In this document: piece after piece, positions 49,641-60,937 of the stretch | Numbering within the stretch: position 1 is the first letter of the stretch | Layout: every line of letters begins with the position of its first letter | NCBI GenBank assembly: GCA_008973525.1 | Contig: WACJ01000551.1 | Coordinates: forward strand, 1,550,001-1,614,000 | Origin: Stenopsyche tienmushanensis | Taxonomy: Eukaryota; Arthropoda; Insecta; Trichoptera; Stenopsychidae | Direction of reading: 5' to 3' | Length of the DNA: 64,000 nucleotides | Translations under genes and position numbers: made by a program | Notes under the pieces: generated by a model | The model's input: only the letters and a program-made list of their open reading frames with translations | Database searches by the model: none | What the model was told of the DNA's origin: nothing

Positions 49641-50504
49641 CTGCATTAGCGGGGCCTCGATGCGAGGCCGCGCGCCTCCGAGCGTTTCCCTCGACCACTG
49701 GCTCCCAAAATTGCACGCCGAGACGCCTCCTCGTCGCCTCGCCGCGCCGCTCCGTTGCGGCTTTTATTTTTACGCGGCGAGCCACTGCGCTCTGTCAATT
49801 TCAAAATCGCTCTTTTTACCATCCGAAGATCGAACGGCGCTTATCGGTCAAAGTCTAACTTGAGAATGCACTTAACCGCGAAAAAAACTTTTAAATTACT
49901 CACATCGTTCATAAAAAAATAATAAAAAGTCTCGACTGAGACGATGAGGGATGATTTAATATAATATTACTACAAATATAATAATTTTTGATCGCTAGAC
50001 TATAGAAAAAAGGTTAAAAAAACTATTTGATTATAATGTCCGAGAAAAGTTTGACATTCTTGAATGAACGATTATTTTAGAAGATTTTTCAAATTTTGAT
50101 GAAAATTATTATTAATCTCTTTTTCAATTTGATATTTGAATAAAGAGATAATGTTTTTTTCTAGGTTTGTTTTGTCAGTGTTTATATTGCGATTATCAAT
50201 TTTCGTTGATTCAAAATGTGGCGCTCATCATTCGAAGTCGGGAGGGCTGCGCGCGATCGCGCTTCGAACAACCCTAGAATGACCGAGAGGTTTTCGTCGA
50301 CTGATGATTTAGCGCACGACACGAATATGACTTTGGCGAATGCGACACTTGACAGAAGAATGCTACGTATGAATACGAAAACGATTAAAAGGCGGGAAAT
50401 TGTCAGAAAAAAAAGTCGGAACGACGCGACGTCGGTCGGTCCTCGGGGCGCGAAGGTCCGGGCGGCCGGGGTCCGCGCGGTTCGGCCGGTCGCCGCAGGG
50501 TCGG

Positions 50505-50518
50505 ATTGGCGCATGCGC
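50505..50518 (+). promoter_or_regulatory. CCAAT plus NRF1/Ewg-type palindrome near the gene start
   Basis: ATTGG at 50505-50509 (inverted CCAAT) is fused to GCGCATGCGC at 50509-50518, the core of the NRF1/Ewg site. It lies about 90 bp before the start codon at 50607, so transcription probably starts between about 50520 and 50600. Confidence 0.6.
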
Positions 50519-50606
50519 AGGTCTAGCGCGGCGCGCGCCGCGTGCGGAGAAGCACTGAGCGCGGCGGGCTACGCGACTCGGGCGGGAGCATGTGAGCCCG
50601 TCCGCC

Positions 50607-53600
50607 ATGGCGGAGCCCGTCCGGGTGAAGGTGGAACGCCCCGACGAGGCGGAGATCCGGGAACTCGCCGCCAAGATGGTCGAGGCCAACAAGGCCAAGA
50701 TGCTGGCGGCGACGGCGGCCGCGGGGCGCGCGCCCCCCGCCGGCGCCGGAGCCGCCGCCGCGTCCGGACAGATGGGCATCCTCGGATTCCTGACCAGGGG
50801 GAGCGGGGCCAACGGGGCCGGGGGCGTCGCCCCCGGGAAGGCCCCCGCCGCGGCGCCCGCGTCGAAGCCGCCGCCTCCTCCGGAACCCGAGAAGAAGGTG
50901 CCGGCGACCGACGAGGCCAGCTGGAAAGGCCACTTCGGCTGGGACAAGCTCGGAGACTGTCACATCCCCTACATCTTCAGGCAGGGAGAGAAGTACTGCG
51001 CGGTGCGCATGGTCGAGATCAAACTGCTCAACAAGTACCTCAACTATCTGCATCAGGACATCTACACCTGCACCTGCATCCGCAGCTACTACATCACGGA
51101 CGTCGAGAGCCGGCTGCTCAACGAGATCAACATCAAGCACTGCGACGGCCAGTTCGGGCGCGAGATGTTCAACCAGAAGGACCTCGTCGTCCGGCTCTCG
51201 GACGCGAACGAATTCTACAACTTCCTCGACGTCTGCTACTGCAAGCTCTCGCAGGAGAAGCCCGTCGCGAAGGACAAGTGCGGCTTCATCCGGATCAACA
51301 AGGAGTCCGTCGTGCCGTACACGGTGCGCGACGGCCAGAAGTACGTCCCGCTGTTCTATTTCGAGGGCGAGACGGACAACCTCAAGCTGAAGGCGGACCA
51401 GCTCGAGGGCTGGGACCTCTCCTACCTCAAGTTCTGTTGCAAAGTGCAGGGCATTAGAAACGAACTGTTCGCCAGCGAGACGTGCTCCGTGATAAGTCTC
51501 ACGGACATCAAGAGCTACTTCCCACCGGGGACGGAGTTCGAGGAGTATTGGCCGAACAAAGTGATGGACTCGCAGTTGCTCGTCTCCTCGAAAGGTAACG
51601 AAGAAAAGTGTTCTGTCCTACTGTCTGAAATGTCAAAGAAGAGATTTATCTCGCGTCGATTGTGAACGTCGTTTCCTATGTGTCTCATGTACTCGAAGTT
51701 GTGTTTTTAAATTTGTCAGTCCGTCGACCGATATCGACTCGCGTCAGTGTTCTTGGTTGATTTGAAAGCTTAAATAAGCATAACGTATATTTTTTGGAAC
51801 CTATAATAGACATTTTTGGATCTTTAAGTTCAATTACACAAACCGTTGGAATTTTACAAGAAGTTTTATATAATACAAATTTTGACAGATTGACCATGTG
51901 CTTCGAATGAAGAATAACTTATGTAATATTGGCAATACCGATAAGTCAAAACTTAATTCTTAAATTATTACAGAAAATGTAATTCAATTATATTACAATC
52001 TAATTTATTAAATACATATTCAATTTTAGTTTGACAGATGTCAATTTTAGATCGTTTCAATTCTGAGATTGGTGATATTTGTTTACAGTATGATTACTCA
52101 TTACTAAGCTTTCATATAATATTATCTCAATACACATCTTACTCTAATTTGATTTGTGTGAATGGTAAATAAGTTGTGAAATTTTTATATTAACTCAATT
52201 AAAAACTTATATTGAAATGGAATGGCGCGTTGATGAATTTTAAAAATAATAAAACTAAATTTGTTAGTGAAAACTTCCAGATCTATGGTATTTTTGCGTT
52301 TCAATGTAAATTTAATAAACAATCAGTATTTGCATTTTGAAACGTTAAAACAAATGTATTAAATATTTATAATCGGTCAAACGTGCAAGTTGAATTTTTT
52401 GACTTTCAATATTTCTAATATTTTCAGGTTCTATGGCAGCTAATGTAGGCGGTCAGTGGACTAGGGCTCCGCCCGGACCGCCTGCTATGCACGGTGGGGT
52501 GACCGCCGTCGGAAGCAGTACGGGCGGCGGACGAGGTCGACGGCAGCAGACCTCGTCCACGGCCGCCGCCCAACAGCACCAACAGCAGCAACTCGCTGCC
52601 GCTCAGCGCGCTCAACACACCCTGCAAGCTGTTTCGCATGCAGCCGTACAGGTATTAATTTTAGTAATCTAAAAAAATATTTTATTTTAATGTTGGAAAT
52701 GTTTCATAACAAAATTTGCTTAATTTTCTGTCGCCTAAGGTTCTCTTCGTATCGTTTACTGTGGTTGACCTTTTTTAAAATAAAATGAAATTATAAATAT
52801 TTTTGTCATCGATTGACAGTGGTTGCAAAGCAGCCAACAAATTGATCAATTTAAATGTAAAAAGATTTTTTATTTCTGTAAGGCATATACCCGCTATTTA
52901 TTATTTTTTACTATTGCTAAAAAATATATTACCATTACTAGAAAATATTTCAGCTAAAGGAAATATTTTTTTAAGTTTCTAGATTGTATACTATCTTATC
53001 ATTTCGGGGGTTTCTGTTGCTTTATGTGTATTCTTGCCGCTTTGTTCTACCTTTTTGTGTAAATTAACTCGCAAATCAACATTTCTTTAGTTTGTGTGGA
53101 CAAAATTTGGATAAAAATGATCATCATTATAAATAATTATTACATGTTAAATAAGTTTTATACATTTAATACCACTGCGATGTTTGAGAAATAATTAGAC
53201 TCTCGGGTATTATGATGCATTAATTATTAAACTATTATAATAATGTCTCTTATGAGTGAATATATATTATCTTTTAAGCAATGGGCTCAGGTTTTGCCAA
53301 ATCTAGCTATTGTGATATGGTGAATTCACAAAAAAAGAATTAACATTCATTAAAATGCTATAACTTTCAAATTAGCGGGTATTTTTCAAAATAATTTGAA
53401 GAAAATTTGTAGAATACTGTACTATATAATACTTTCTTTTGCAATAGAAATTAAAAGACTCATATGAATCTCCTGTCAAAAGAGTTAAAATATATCAAGA
53501 CGATGATGACATTTTAAGACTAAAAATATCAGCTTTTTTTTCTCAACGACTAAAAAAAGATTTAAAACTATGGCTAAATAACAGCGCGCGCGTATCACGT

Positions 53601-56600
53601 ATGTGCGAGGAGGTAGGGTTGTTAAGTACCCCAAGACCTTTACATAGTATTATTTGGAATAACATAAAGAATATCCAATGTTGTTTCATGGTTTTTTAAA
53701 AAGCAACTGGTTTTTATTCTTAGCCCATTCTTTTTACAACAATTAAAACATGAAATGACTTGCTTTTGCATTGTAAATATGATATTTAAATATGTCAAGT
53801 GTTAAGAAGTTTCCTCAAACGTTGATTTCAACAGTGTTGAAATTAAACCACCTTCAATTTATTAAGTGATAAGAATTGCCTTAACGTTGCTTCAAAATTT
53901 GTCTCGGAAACAACTATAATTGAAACCAATTGTTAATATTGAACAAATAAAATCAATCAATTTATAGATCTCAAGTTTTAACAAATTTTGTGCATCAGTT
54001 ATCTTACGTAAGGACAAATTGAACTGATAAGAATTAAAGTGGCTTACCCTTGAAAAACTTGTATGAATATAAATATATGGTAGTGCTAGTCGAAAATGCA
54101 TATTGACGAGTATGATGTCGATAGCAGCTTGAATATTGTTTTTCAGCTGAGCCAGGGTTCTTGGACACTCGGTATAAATTAAGGATTTCAGATAATTCCA
54201 CAAAATTAATCACATGGGGCTAAATCAGGCGAGTGAGCTGACCACTTAAGATCGCCTCGCAAAGAGATGAGGTATTCTGAGAGTGCGTTGTTTTTGGGTG
54301 TCCCGATGGTTCTTGAACCCCTGGGTTTTATTTCTGCACTTCACCGGTTATCCTAAAGCTCTCCACATGTAAAATAATCGATTTCCGATCAGGAACGACT
54401 CGTGGGCGCGATATTGAAGTGATGTTTGATTGCACTTTATGTGGTGATGATTAAACGGCTGCTTGAAAAGTATGCATCCAAGGCTTAGGGAAAACGTTAA
54501 GCTTCACTCTTTCAAATGAGAACCCAATATATTTCCAATAAGGAAGTTTCCATGCCACAGATTTCAAAATTAAACCCATATCTATAAAGCTCAGTTCTGA
54601 CCTGGTTAGTGCTAAAGGTTAATTTATAAATATGTGATCCAAAATCGACTCTTATTTCAACTTTCAATCTATGAGCACGGTCTATTCTTTCAATCTCATT
54701 CCAGCAAATATGCTTAATTCTCATTAACCAAATTGTTTTTTGCAAATATATATTTTAAACGGCTCATATATTCCATTCATAATTTTTTTTTGTTGTGCCA
54801 AAAAAAAATCACAATATCTTTAACTACTACATGCTTGGTTTTTTTTTGACAAAAATGTAATTAACCTTTTAACTGCCAACGACTCACTGTTGGCAGTTAA
54901 AAGTTGGCGTCGTATTTGTACGCGCTGATGAGTCATTAGCAGTTAAAAGGTTAAAAACAGGTTATTTTATTCTTTATTTAACAAGTATACATATTTTTAA
55001 AATTTCTCAGTTCAAAAAAAACTGGTGAACGTCGCTTAAGTGTTTATCGTATGTAATGCAAAACAGGCGAGCAGCGCTTGGCTTGGTGCGGTTTTAGTGC
55101 ATGCGCTATGCGCAAACATCTTTCTTTCTAAAGCATGAAGTGGTTAATCAAACTATATATATATAATTTTGCTTTGTATATCGTTTTAAAATCGCCGAAC
55201 TGAGAGGGTCAACCTGAAATAGGAAAGCACTCAGTTTCGAATTCGCTCGGATAAGTTGTATGTGGACGGGGAGACACCCTCAGCTATTGTAGGAGCGAAT
55301 CCGAGATGCAATTAAGCGTCATGTATGTCTCCACTCTAGCTCGGCAACGCCCTAGTGACAGAAGGAGGGACTGGAATCTTTGCATTCTGGAAAACCTTTT
55401 CCAATAAAATCATAAAGGTCATCTAGAATCGTTTTTCACTATCTCCCGAGGAAAATTGCTCAGTCTTTACAAACCTCCCACACTCCCTATCGAGATGATC
55501 GCGAAAGCGCTTGTCAATACGTTCATTCAGGAGACCCGCTGGGTGAGCGTTCTAAATGAAACTCTGAGGTCTACCTTATATATCGAGCGATATTGAAAGT
55601 AGCATAACCTCCAGAGTGCATAACCCCTTCCTGTGAATGGATATTGAAGAGGTCCATAGTTCTGCAGTGGATTGTTTGTGGCTTCACTATGATGATGATG
55701 ATATAATTTAATTATATTCCTTTTGGTGTTTACTAATTACTATTTTTGTGTGCAAGTTTTGAATACTAATCATATAAAATTTAAACTTTATGTTTTCCAA
55801 TGTATGTGTAAGATTTTGAAAAACGTATTTCATTCATATTATTATATTCGTGTTAGTTTAACAATGTTAATGTGGAATGCTGATTCGTTTTCTTACGAAT
55901 TATATAGCTTGTAACAATGTGAGAAATACACATTCAAATATATGAAATTTGTTATAATGCTAATTTTATTGTCATAAATCATTATATATTGATTCCATTT
56001 TGAATTTGGTTGTCCGTCTTATAATGTATACCTTTTAAAAATAAAGTGGTGTATACAAAAGTTTCATCAGCATGTACATATTTTGTTGTGTAGCATCAAG
56101 ATGTCGGTGTCTTACATATTTAAAACATAATTTCAACACTAAAATTACATGTCAATTCGATTCCATGTTGCTTATTTTTAATATTCTTGGTGCGTGTGGC
56201 CTAACATTGCTTTATTTTTTGTATTTCCAGGCTTTAACAAATGGATGGAGTGGTTTAGTTAATGGTCAGCCTAATTTTGGTGCTGGAGGACTAACGCAAG
56301 CTCAAAGTCAAGTACTTAGACTAGCTCAGGTTAGTTTCAGTATAACATTCCTATATCTATAAATCACTACCATCATTTGGCTTTTGCACATTAACATTTG
56401 AAATCATTTGGTTGAAGGATTAAATTTGAAGACTATTCGTATCAATGTAACAGCTTTCATAAAAACTAACTGCTTGTGTGTTTTTTATAAATTATAATTT
56501 TAAGATTTTCTTATCTGTGTGTATTTTTTATTTTGCTTTTAAGTTTTTATTAAATGTTTATTTTTCAGCAACAAGCAATACAGAATGCTGCACGCTATAG

Positions 56601-59600
56601 TCAGCAGTCTGCAAGAAGTTCTAATCATTCTTCTACAACTCTTACACCCGCTCAAGCTAGACATCATATGCAGGTACTATTAACATAAAAATAGGATTTT
56701 TCAAAACAATTATTATCCCTTTCCACTCTCATTTTTTTAAGACTAGGAATAGTGCCAGCTTATGGTTAATATTCGTGAGTTTTTCAGGTTTCATATTCGA
56801 AACATAAAAACAAAAATGAATAGAACATAATACATGGTATATGCAAGAGTTTAAAATTTTGGCATCACAGTGTCAACATACGAGTGGAAATTGAAACCCA
56901 TTTGGCGACACAATGGTGTCTTACGAGTGGAAAGGGTTAATACGATAAAAAACATCTGTATAGTTGGGCTCAAAAATTTAAAACTGTCCTTAGAATTTAA
57001 GTTTGGGGAAACAAGTTACATATTTATTCAGATTTAACCACTTTATGCTCGGAAGTTTTTTTTTTACAAAAATGTAACTAAAACATTGAATCTTTTTATT
57101 TAAAGCGTTTACATAATTTAAAAAATTGTTCAGTCAAATTAAAACTCAGAAGCAATAAAAATAGATAAATTAAAATCAATATACTTTATGATTTTTAATT
57201 AATCAAAACAGAGGAAATAATATGCAAATGTCTAGTATCAAGTGGTGAGTGCCGCTCATTTGTTTATTGTTTATGATGCAGACAAGTCAAAACGCGCGAG
57301 CAGTGCCTGGATGCAACACATGCACTACAAACGAGGCTTGCTTGTTCCAATGCATTAAATGGTTAATCTACAAATTATAATTCTATTGTTTGACTGCTAT
57401 ATATGAAAAATGAACGCTGTTCACATAGGTCATGCCGTTTTGAATATGATGTAAAAATATAATTTATGATTAATAGTTGACAGTTCTTGACACTTGAAAT
57501 TTGAAAATTAATGTCAAATTTGAAATAAAAATTCATAAACCATAAAATTTGGGTTATTAGCCAATAAATTTGGGTTATCGACCTATACAATTCTATGATG
57601 TACACAAAACATTCTCCGTCTCTGCTTCCCATTCACAATCTCCAACTGCAAGACACTCTTTTGATCTCTGTCTCTTTCCAAACTCAATGTGCAAGAATTG
57701 CTTGAATCCAAACACTAATACGCGAAAATACTCATCAAAGTGTTAACACGTTCATGGACACATCTGCAATTGTAGTCATTTTGTGTATGTTCTATGGGAC
57801 GCGTTCTCTGTATTCTTTGAATAATACCTATTTTCCAAATATTTTTCATGATTTATATAAATAATTGAGGGAAACTACTCAGTCTTTACAAACTTCCCAC
57901 ATTGAGACTGTCGTGAAAGCGTCCGTCGATATATTCATTCAGGAGACCCGCTGGGTGAGCGAATGAAGAGCTGAATGTATGATAAAGGTGAAATTAATGT
58001 AACTCCTTCCTGTGAATGGATATTGAAGAGGTCCGTAGTTCTGTAGTGGACTGTTTGTGGCTGCACTGTGATGATGATATTAATAATTATTATCTGTTTT
58101 AATGATGGTTTAATTAATTCACTTTATTTTCATGAATTGCGTCGCTAATTGATGTCCTAGTCAATTTTGAGGTGTCTGCGAAAGTCTTAAGCCTGAAATA
58201 TGAGGCATGCGTGTTTTTTCCTTGGCACACTAAGTGATAACCCTAGCGCTCTTCATAAATTCGCATTAGAATGTTTTGCATATAAATCTGACATAATATA
58301 TTGAGCCATCATACTTTTCTCGATGTATCCAGAGATGTCACTAAAATTTAAGAATATATTAACCAGAATTAAAATATGAGGTTTTTGGCTATAGATGCAT
58401 ATGGCTTGTATCATCAAACACTTTTATATTATAAGCATTGATTTTCCAGAGGATGCTTAAAATAGCAATCACATAATAAGTTTTAGTATGCTTTTTATTT
58501 GTTGTTAGTACAATGAATTTTTTTAGTTAAGATTTTATATATTCAGATGTTTTTGAATGAAGTTGGTTTTTTTTTCTTTTTTAACAACTATCTTTTTCGC
58601 AGTTTTTGAATGTTGCGTAATATTGAAACCACGTTTTTCAAGGACTGATAATGTTTCTTGAAATAAGCAGTAGGTCGAAAAACCTGTCTCCTCCAATCGT
58701 CGAGTTGGATAAATAACTTAACTTTACTAGCTAGAAATCACTCCAAATTAAAAATTTGCTTCCATTGGTGAGCCCCTCTGATAATTTAGGGAAACTCGAC
58801 GGAGGATTCGAAATATTGGATTGAGGTAAAATTTTAATTCTAAATTTGCCTTTCAAACACAACGCGATCAGATACCCGTTTTTTAGTGAAATTAAAAATA
58901 TGTAAACATGACTCGTGTCAATCTTCAAAACTCACAATATAAATGTATGATTTTTAATTAGGTTAAAACATTAGAAACGGGTATCTGATCACGTTTTTTA
59001 GCATTTAAGAGGCAAAATTAGAGTTAAATGTACCTAGTTACCTATAACCCTATTGGACCGGAAATCATGAGACAGAGACGGGTGTTTTGTGTCTCATCAT
59101 ACACTCATGCATCGATGGCAAAGTCGTGCCGTAAAGGTATCCACCCTTACATGTCTAAACATTCTCAATATATTTTTATAGAAACTCATAAATGTACATT
59201 CTTACTATTCAACAAAAAATCGTTTTCTAAAGAATCTTTTAACTGTCATAAAATTTAGGTATAATTAACTGAAATCGCTATCATCAGATAAGTTATTAAG
59301 CTCTGAAGATAAGACAACTTTCTTCTGTGTTGTCTTGAGAGCAGGCGTTTGTTTTGATAAATGAGATAATCGCATCATTTTTATCGTTGACCAATTTCGT
59401 TATTTGCCCTTGACCATTCTGCAGTGACGTCATTAGCCGAGTATCACCACTTCTTTGCAAAAGCTACTCCTTCAAAAGTAGACTTGTACAGTAACCCTGT
59501 CCTTTTATTTTCACAACACATTAATATTAAAATGCAAAAATAGCTGTCGACCATATTTTTAAAAACATACAGTATGAAAAATCATGTCAAAATGGTTGGC

Positions 59601-60937
59601 AATGATCCCATAAAAGTGATTGTTAAAACCCATTTTAAAAAAATTATATTTACATATATGTATGTCATCCTGTTATTTATTTGTAGAATGTTTAGATGTC
59701 AACAAGTATTCTCAGTCTAGGTTTTATAATTTTTATAGGATGTAACTATACCATTCTTTGTTGGTCTCTTGAATATTTCTTATTTGGAATTTAATTTTTT
59801 TTTTAGCAATTTCCAAATAACAGTATAACGCTGCAAGCGATGGCTCAGCAACAACAACAGCAGCAGCAACAACAGCAACAGGCACCTCCCCCATTAGCAA
59901 GAATATCACAAACAAATTCCATTCCGTAAGATTTATAAGTGTGCGAATATAAATAAAATAACATCTCATATTTGTTACTTCAATACTTAATATAAATGTG
60001 TAATTATAGGGCACATCAATCTACTGTATCAAGCGGACGATCGAGCAATTCAACTCGTAGTGTCCAGCAAGCTACTAACGGACATCATCATGTGTCTGAA
60101 GTTAATAAACGACTTACATCAATACCAGATGTAAACACATCTGGTGCCCACATTCCGTATAAGGTGGTTTTTTTTAAATTATCTATTGAAAGAAAAAGTA
60201 TTTGAATCAAGAATAAATAATATCTATTTAATTAAAACATTGGGTTTTTCACATCCAAATGTATTGTACAAATTGGATTTTGTGTATAATTTTCATTAGA
60301 ATAATTCAGATCATACTGTTTATTTAATTCAACTGCATTTGAAATTTCAGGTTCAAAAGGCCTTAGTAGAAAATAATATGGTGCCATGTATTAATATGAA
60401 ACCGTATGTTTACTCGGAACTTTTGATGACTCTCCCAGATCTGGTTAGCTACTTTTTCCCAAATGTTTCATTGGGTACATGCCGGCAGGTTCTCGATGTT
60501 CTTGGCTTGGAGTTGTATAGAGGAAATAGGTTGGTACAATTTAATTCAAATTTAAAAAATGTACAAAACTTAAATTCTTAAATAATAACAGGAAATACTA
60601 TATAAAATCAATGTGAAAATTATGAAGATTAGTATTCTTGGTTAGTTAAGTGTAGTGTTCTTGGCAAAGAGTTATTTTGTTAAATAATTAAAAATGTTTA
60701 AATATTAAAAGTTAATGTTTTGTTTTCAGAACTCAAATGCAAGTGCTTCGTAATGCTGGGAAATGTAAAATTACTGCAGACAATAGTGTTGCTTTAGTTC
60801 AAATTCGTGATGTGATGCAATATATGCCACAACTTAAATACATGCTGTCGAGGGCAGCAGTGGCAAGTTCGGCAGGAAATGAAGTGTCTGGTGTATCAGA
60901 GGGAAGTGTCCCAGCTAAAAGGGCTCGTGCTAGCTAG
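50607..60937 (+). CDS. 691-aa SKI/DAC-like multi-domain nuclear protein, eight coding exons
   Basis: Coding exons: 50607-51594, 52428-52651, 56231-56329, 56569-56673, 59807-59925, 60010-60163, 60351-60529 and 60730-60937. All junctions are GT-AG and in frame, giving 691 codons and a TAG stop. The ATG at 50607 has strong context (CCGCCATGG). Residues 40-95 are Ala/Pro-rich. Residues 125-208 (CAVRMVEIKLLNKYLNYLHQ ... QKDLVVRLSDANEFYNFL) and 235-305 (KYVPLFYFEGETDNL ... SVISLTDIKSYF) read as SKI/SNO/DAC-like folds. A third candidate is at about 570-660 (MTLPDLVSYFFPNVSLGTCR, then RTQMQVLRNAGKCK, LVQIRDVMQYM). Between them lie Q-rich linkers with a 12-Q run near 486-497. The C-terminus has AKRARA, a nuclear-localisation-like motif. 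Such folds occur in transcriptional co-regulators, so a nuclear regulatory role is inferred. I cannot match it to a named gene. The first exon is GC-rich, later exons AT-rich. Confidence 0.9.
53448..53699 (+). other. 83-codon open segment behind a good splice acceptor, in intron 2
   Basis: After TTTCTTTTGCAATAG (acceptor ending at 53447) the sequence is open in phase 0, the phase left by coding exon 2, up to a TAA at 53697. The product would read KLKDSYESPVKRVKIYQDDD, then DILRLKISAFFSQRLKKDL, and continue to ...NIQCCFMVF. That many open codons is unusual in this AT-rich intron. It may be an alternative terminal exon or a transposon remnant; I recognise no family. Confidence 0.3.
54824..55143. 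mobile_element. TTAA-flanked MITE, family B copy 1 (intron 2)
   Basis: TTAA on both sides (54820-54823, 55144-55147). Ends CTACTACATGC and GCATGAAGTGG are inverted. It aligns with 57038-57362 over its length (shared start TGCTTGG/TGCTCGG followed by a T run and ACAAAAATGTAA; shared end region GCGAGCAG). Non-coding, piggyBac-like by target and size. It carries a second, nested hairpin. Confidence 0.82.
54865..54950. repeat. 86-bp TTAA-flanked inverted repeat nested in family B copy
   Basis: CCTTTTAACTGCCAACGACTC at the left is mirrored by GAGTCATTAGCAGTTAAAAGG at the right. TTAA lies directly on both sides (54861-54864, 54951-54954). This is a miniature element inserted in a larger one; the partner copy at 57038 lacks it. 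Confidence 0.8.
55440..55700 (+). repeat. LINE-type 3' tail repeat, copy 2 (intron 2)
   Basis: Contains CAGGAGACCCGCTGGGTGAG, TGTGAATGGATATTGAAGAG and a final GATGATGATGAT run, matching 57865-58075 and 40255-40425. A 5' part (GAAAATTGCTCAGTCTTTAC) is also shared with 57870-57895. Confidence 0.8.
57038..57362. mobile_element. TTAA-flanked MITE, family B copy 2 (intron 4)
   Basis: TTAA at 57034-57037 and 57363-57366. The ends CCACTTTATGC and GCATTAAATGG are inverted repeats. It aligns with the intron-2 copy at 54824-55143 but lacks the nested 86-bp hairpin. Non-coding. Confidence 0.85.
57865..58075 (+). repeat. LINE-type 3' tail repeat, copy 3 (intron 4)
   Basis: Shares CAGTCTTTACAAACTTCCCA, CAGGAGACCCGCTGGGTGAG and TGTGAATGGATATTGAAGAG with the intron-2 copy, ending in TGATGATGAT. 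Same orientation as the host gene. Confidence 0.8.
58305..58420. repeat. dispersed repeat shared with 17885-17975
   Basis: TCTCGATGTATCCAGAGATG ... AAATATGAGG corresponds to TTCTGGACGTATCCCGAGATG ... AAATGTGAGG at 17890-17970. Family unassigned. Confidence 0.5.
58831..59029. mobile_element. 199-bp inverted-repeat element (intron 4)
   Basis: Left arm 58831-58885 includes GATCAGATACCCGTTTTTTA. The right arm, 58972-59029, is its diverged reverse complement, with AAACGGGTATCTGATCACG. The arms are about 55 bp around a spacer of roughly 85 bp. Non-coding; target duplication not resolved. Confidence 0.7.

Noticed and set aside
50523..51140. Minus-strand open frames of about 200 codons over the first coding exon
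   Set aside because: Shadows produced by the GC-rich codon usage of the plus-strand gene; no start context, motif or splice partner.
50216..51457. 413-codon open frame starting with MWRSSFEVGR
   Set aside because: It is an overlapping register of the GC-rich first coding exon. Its Arg/Gly-rich translation has no motif, while the frame starting at 50607 continues through seven further exons in phase.
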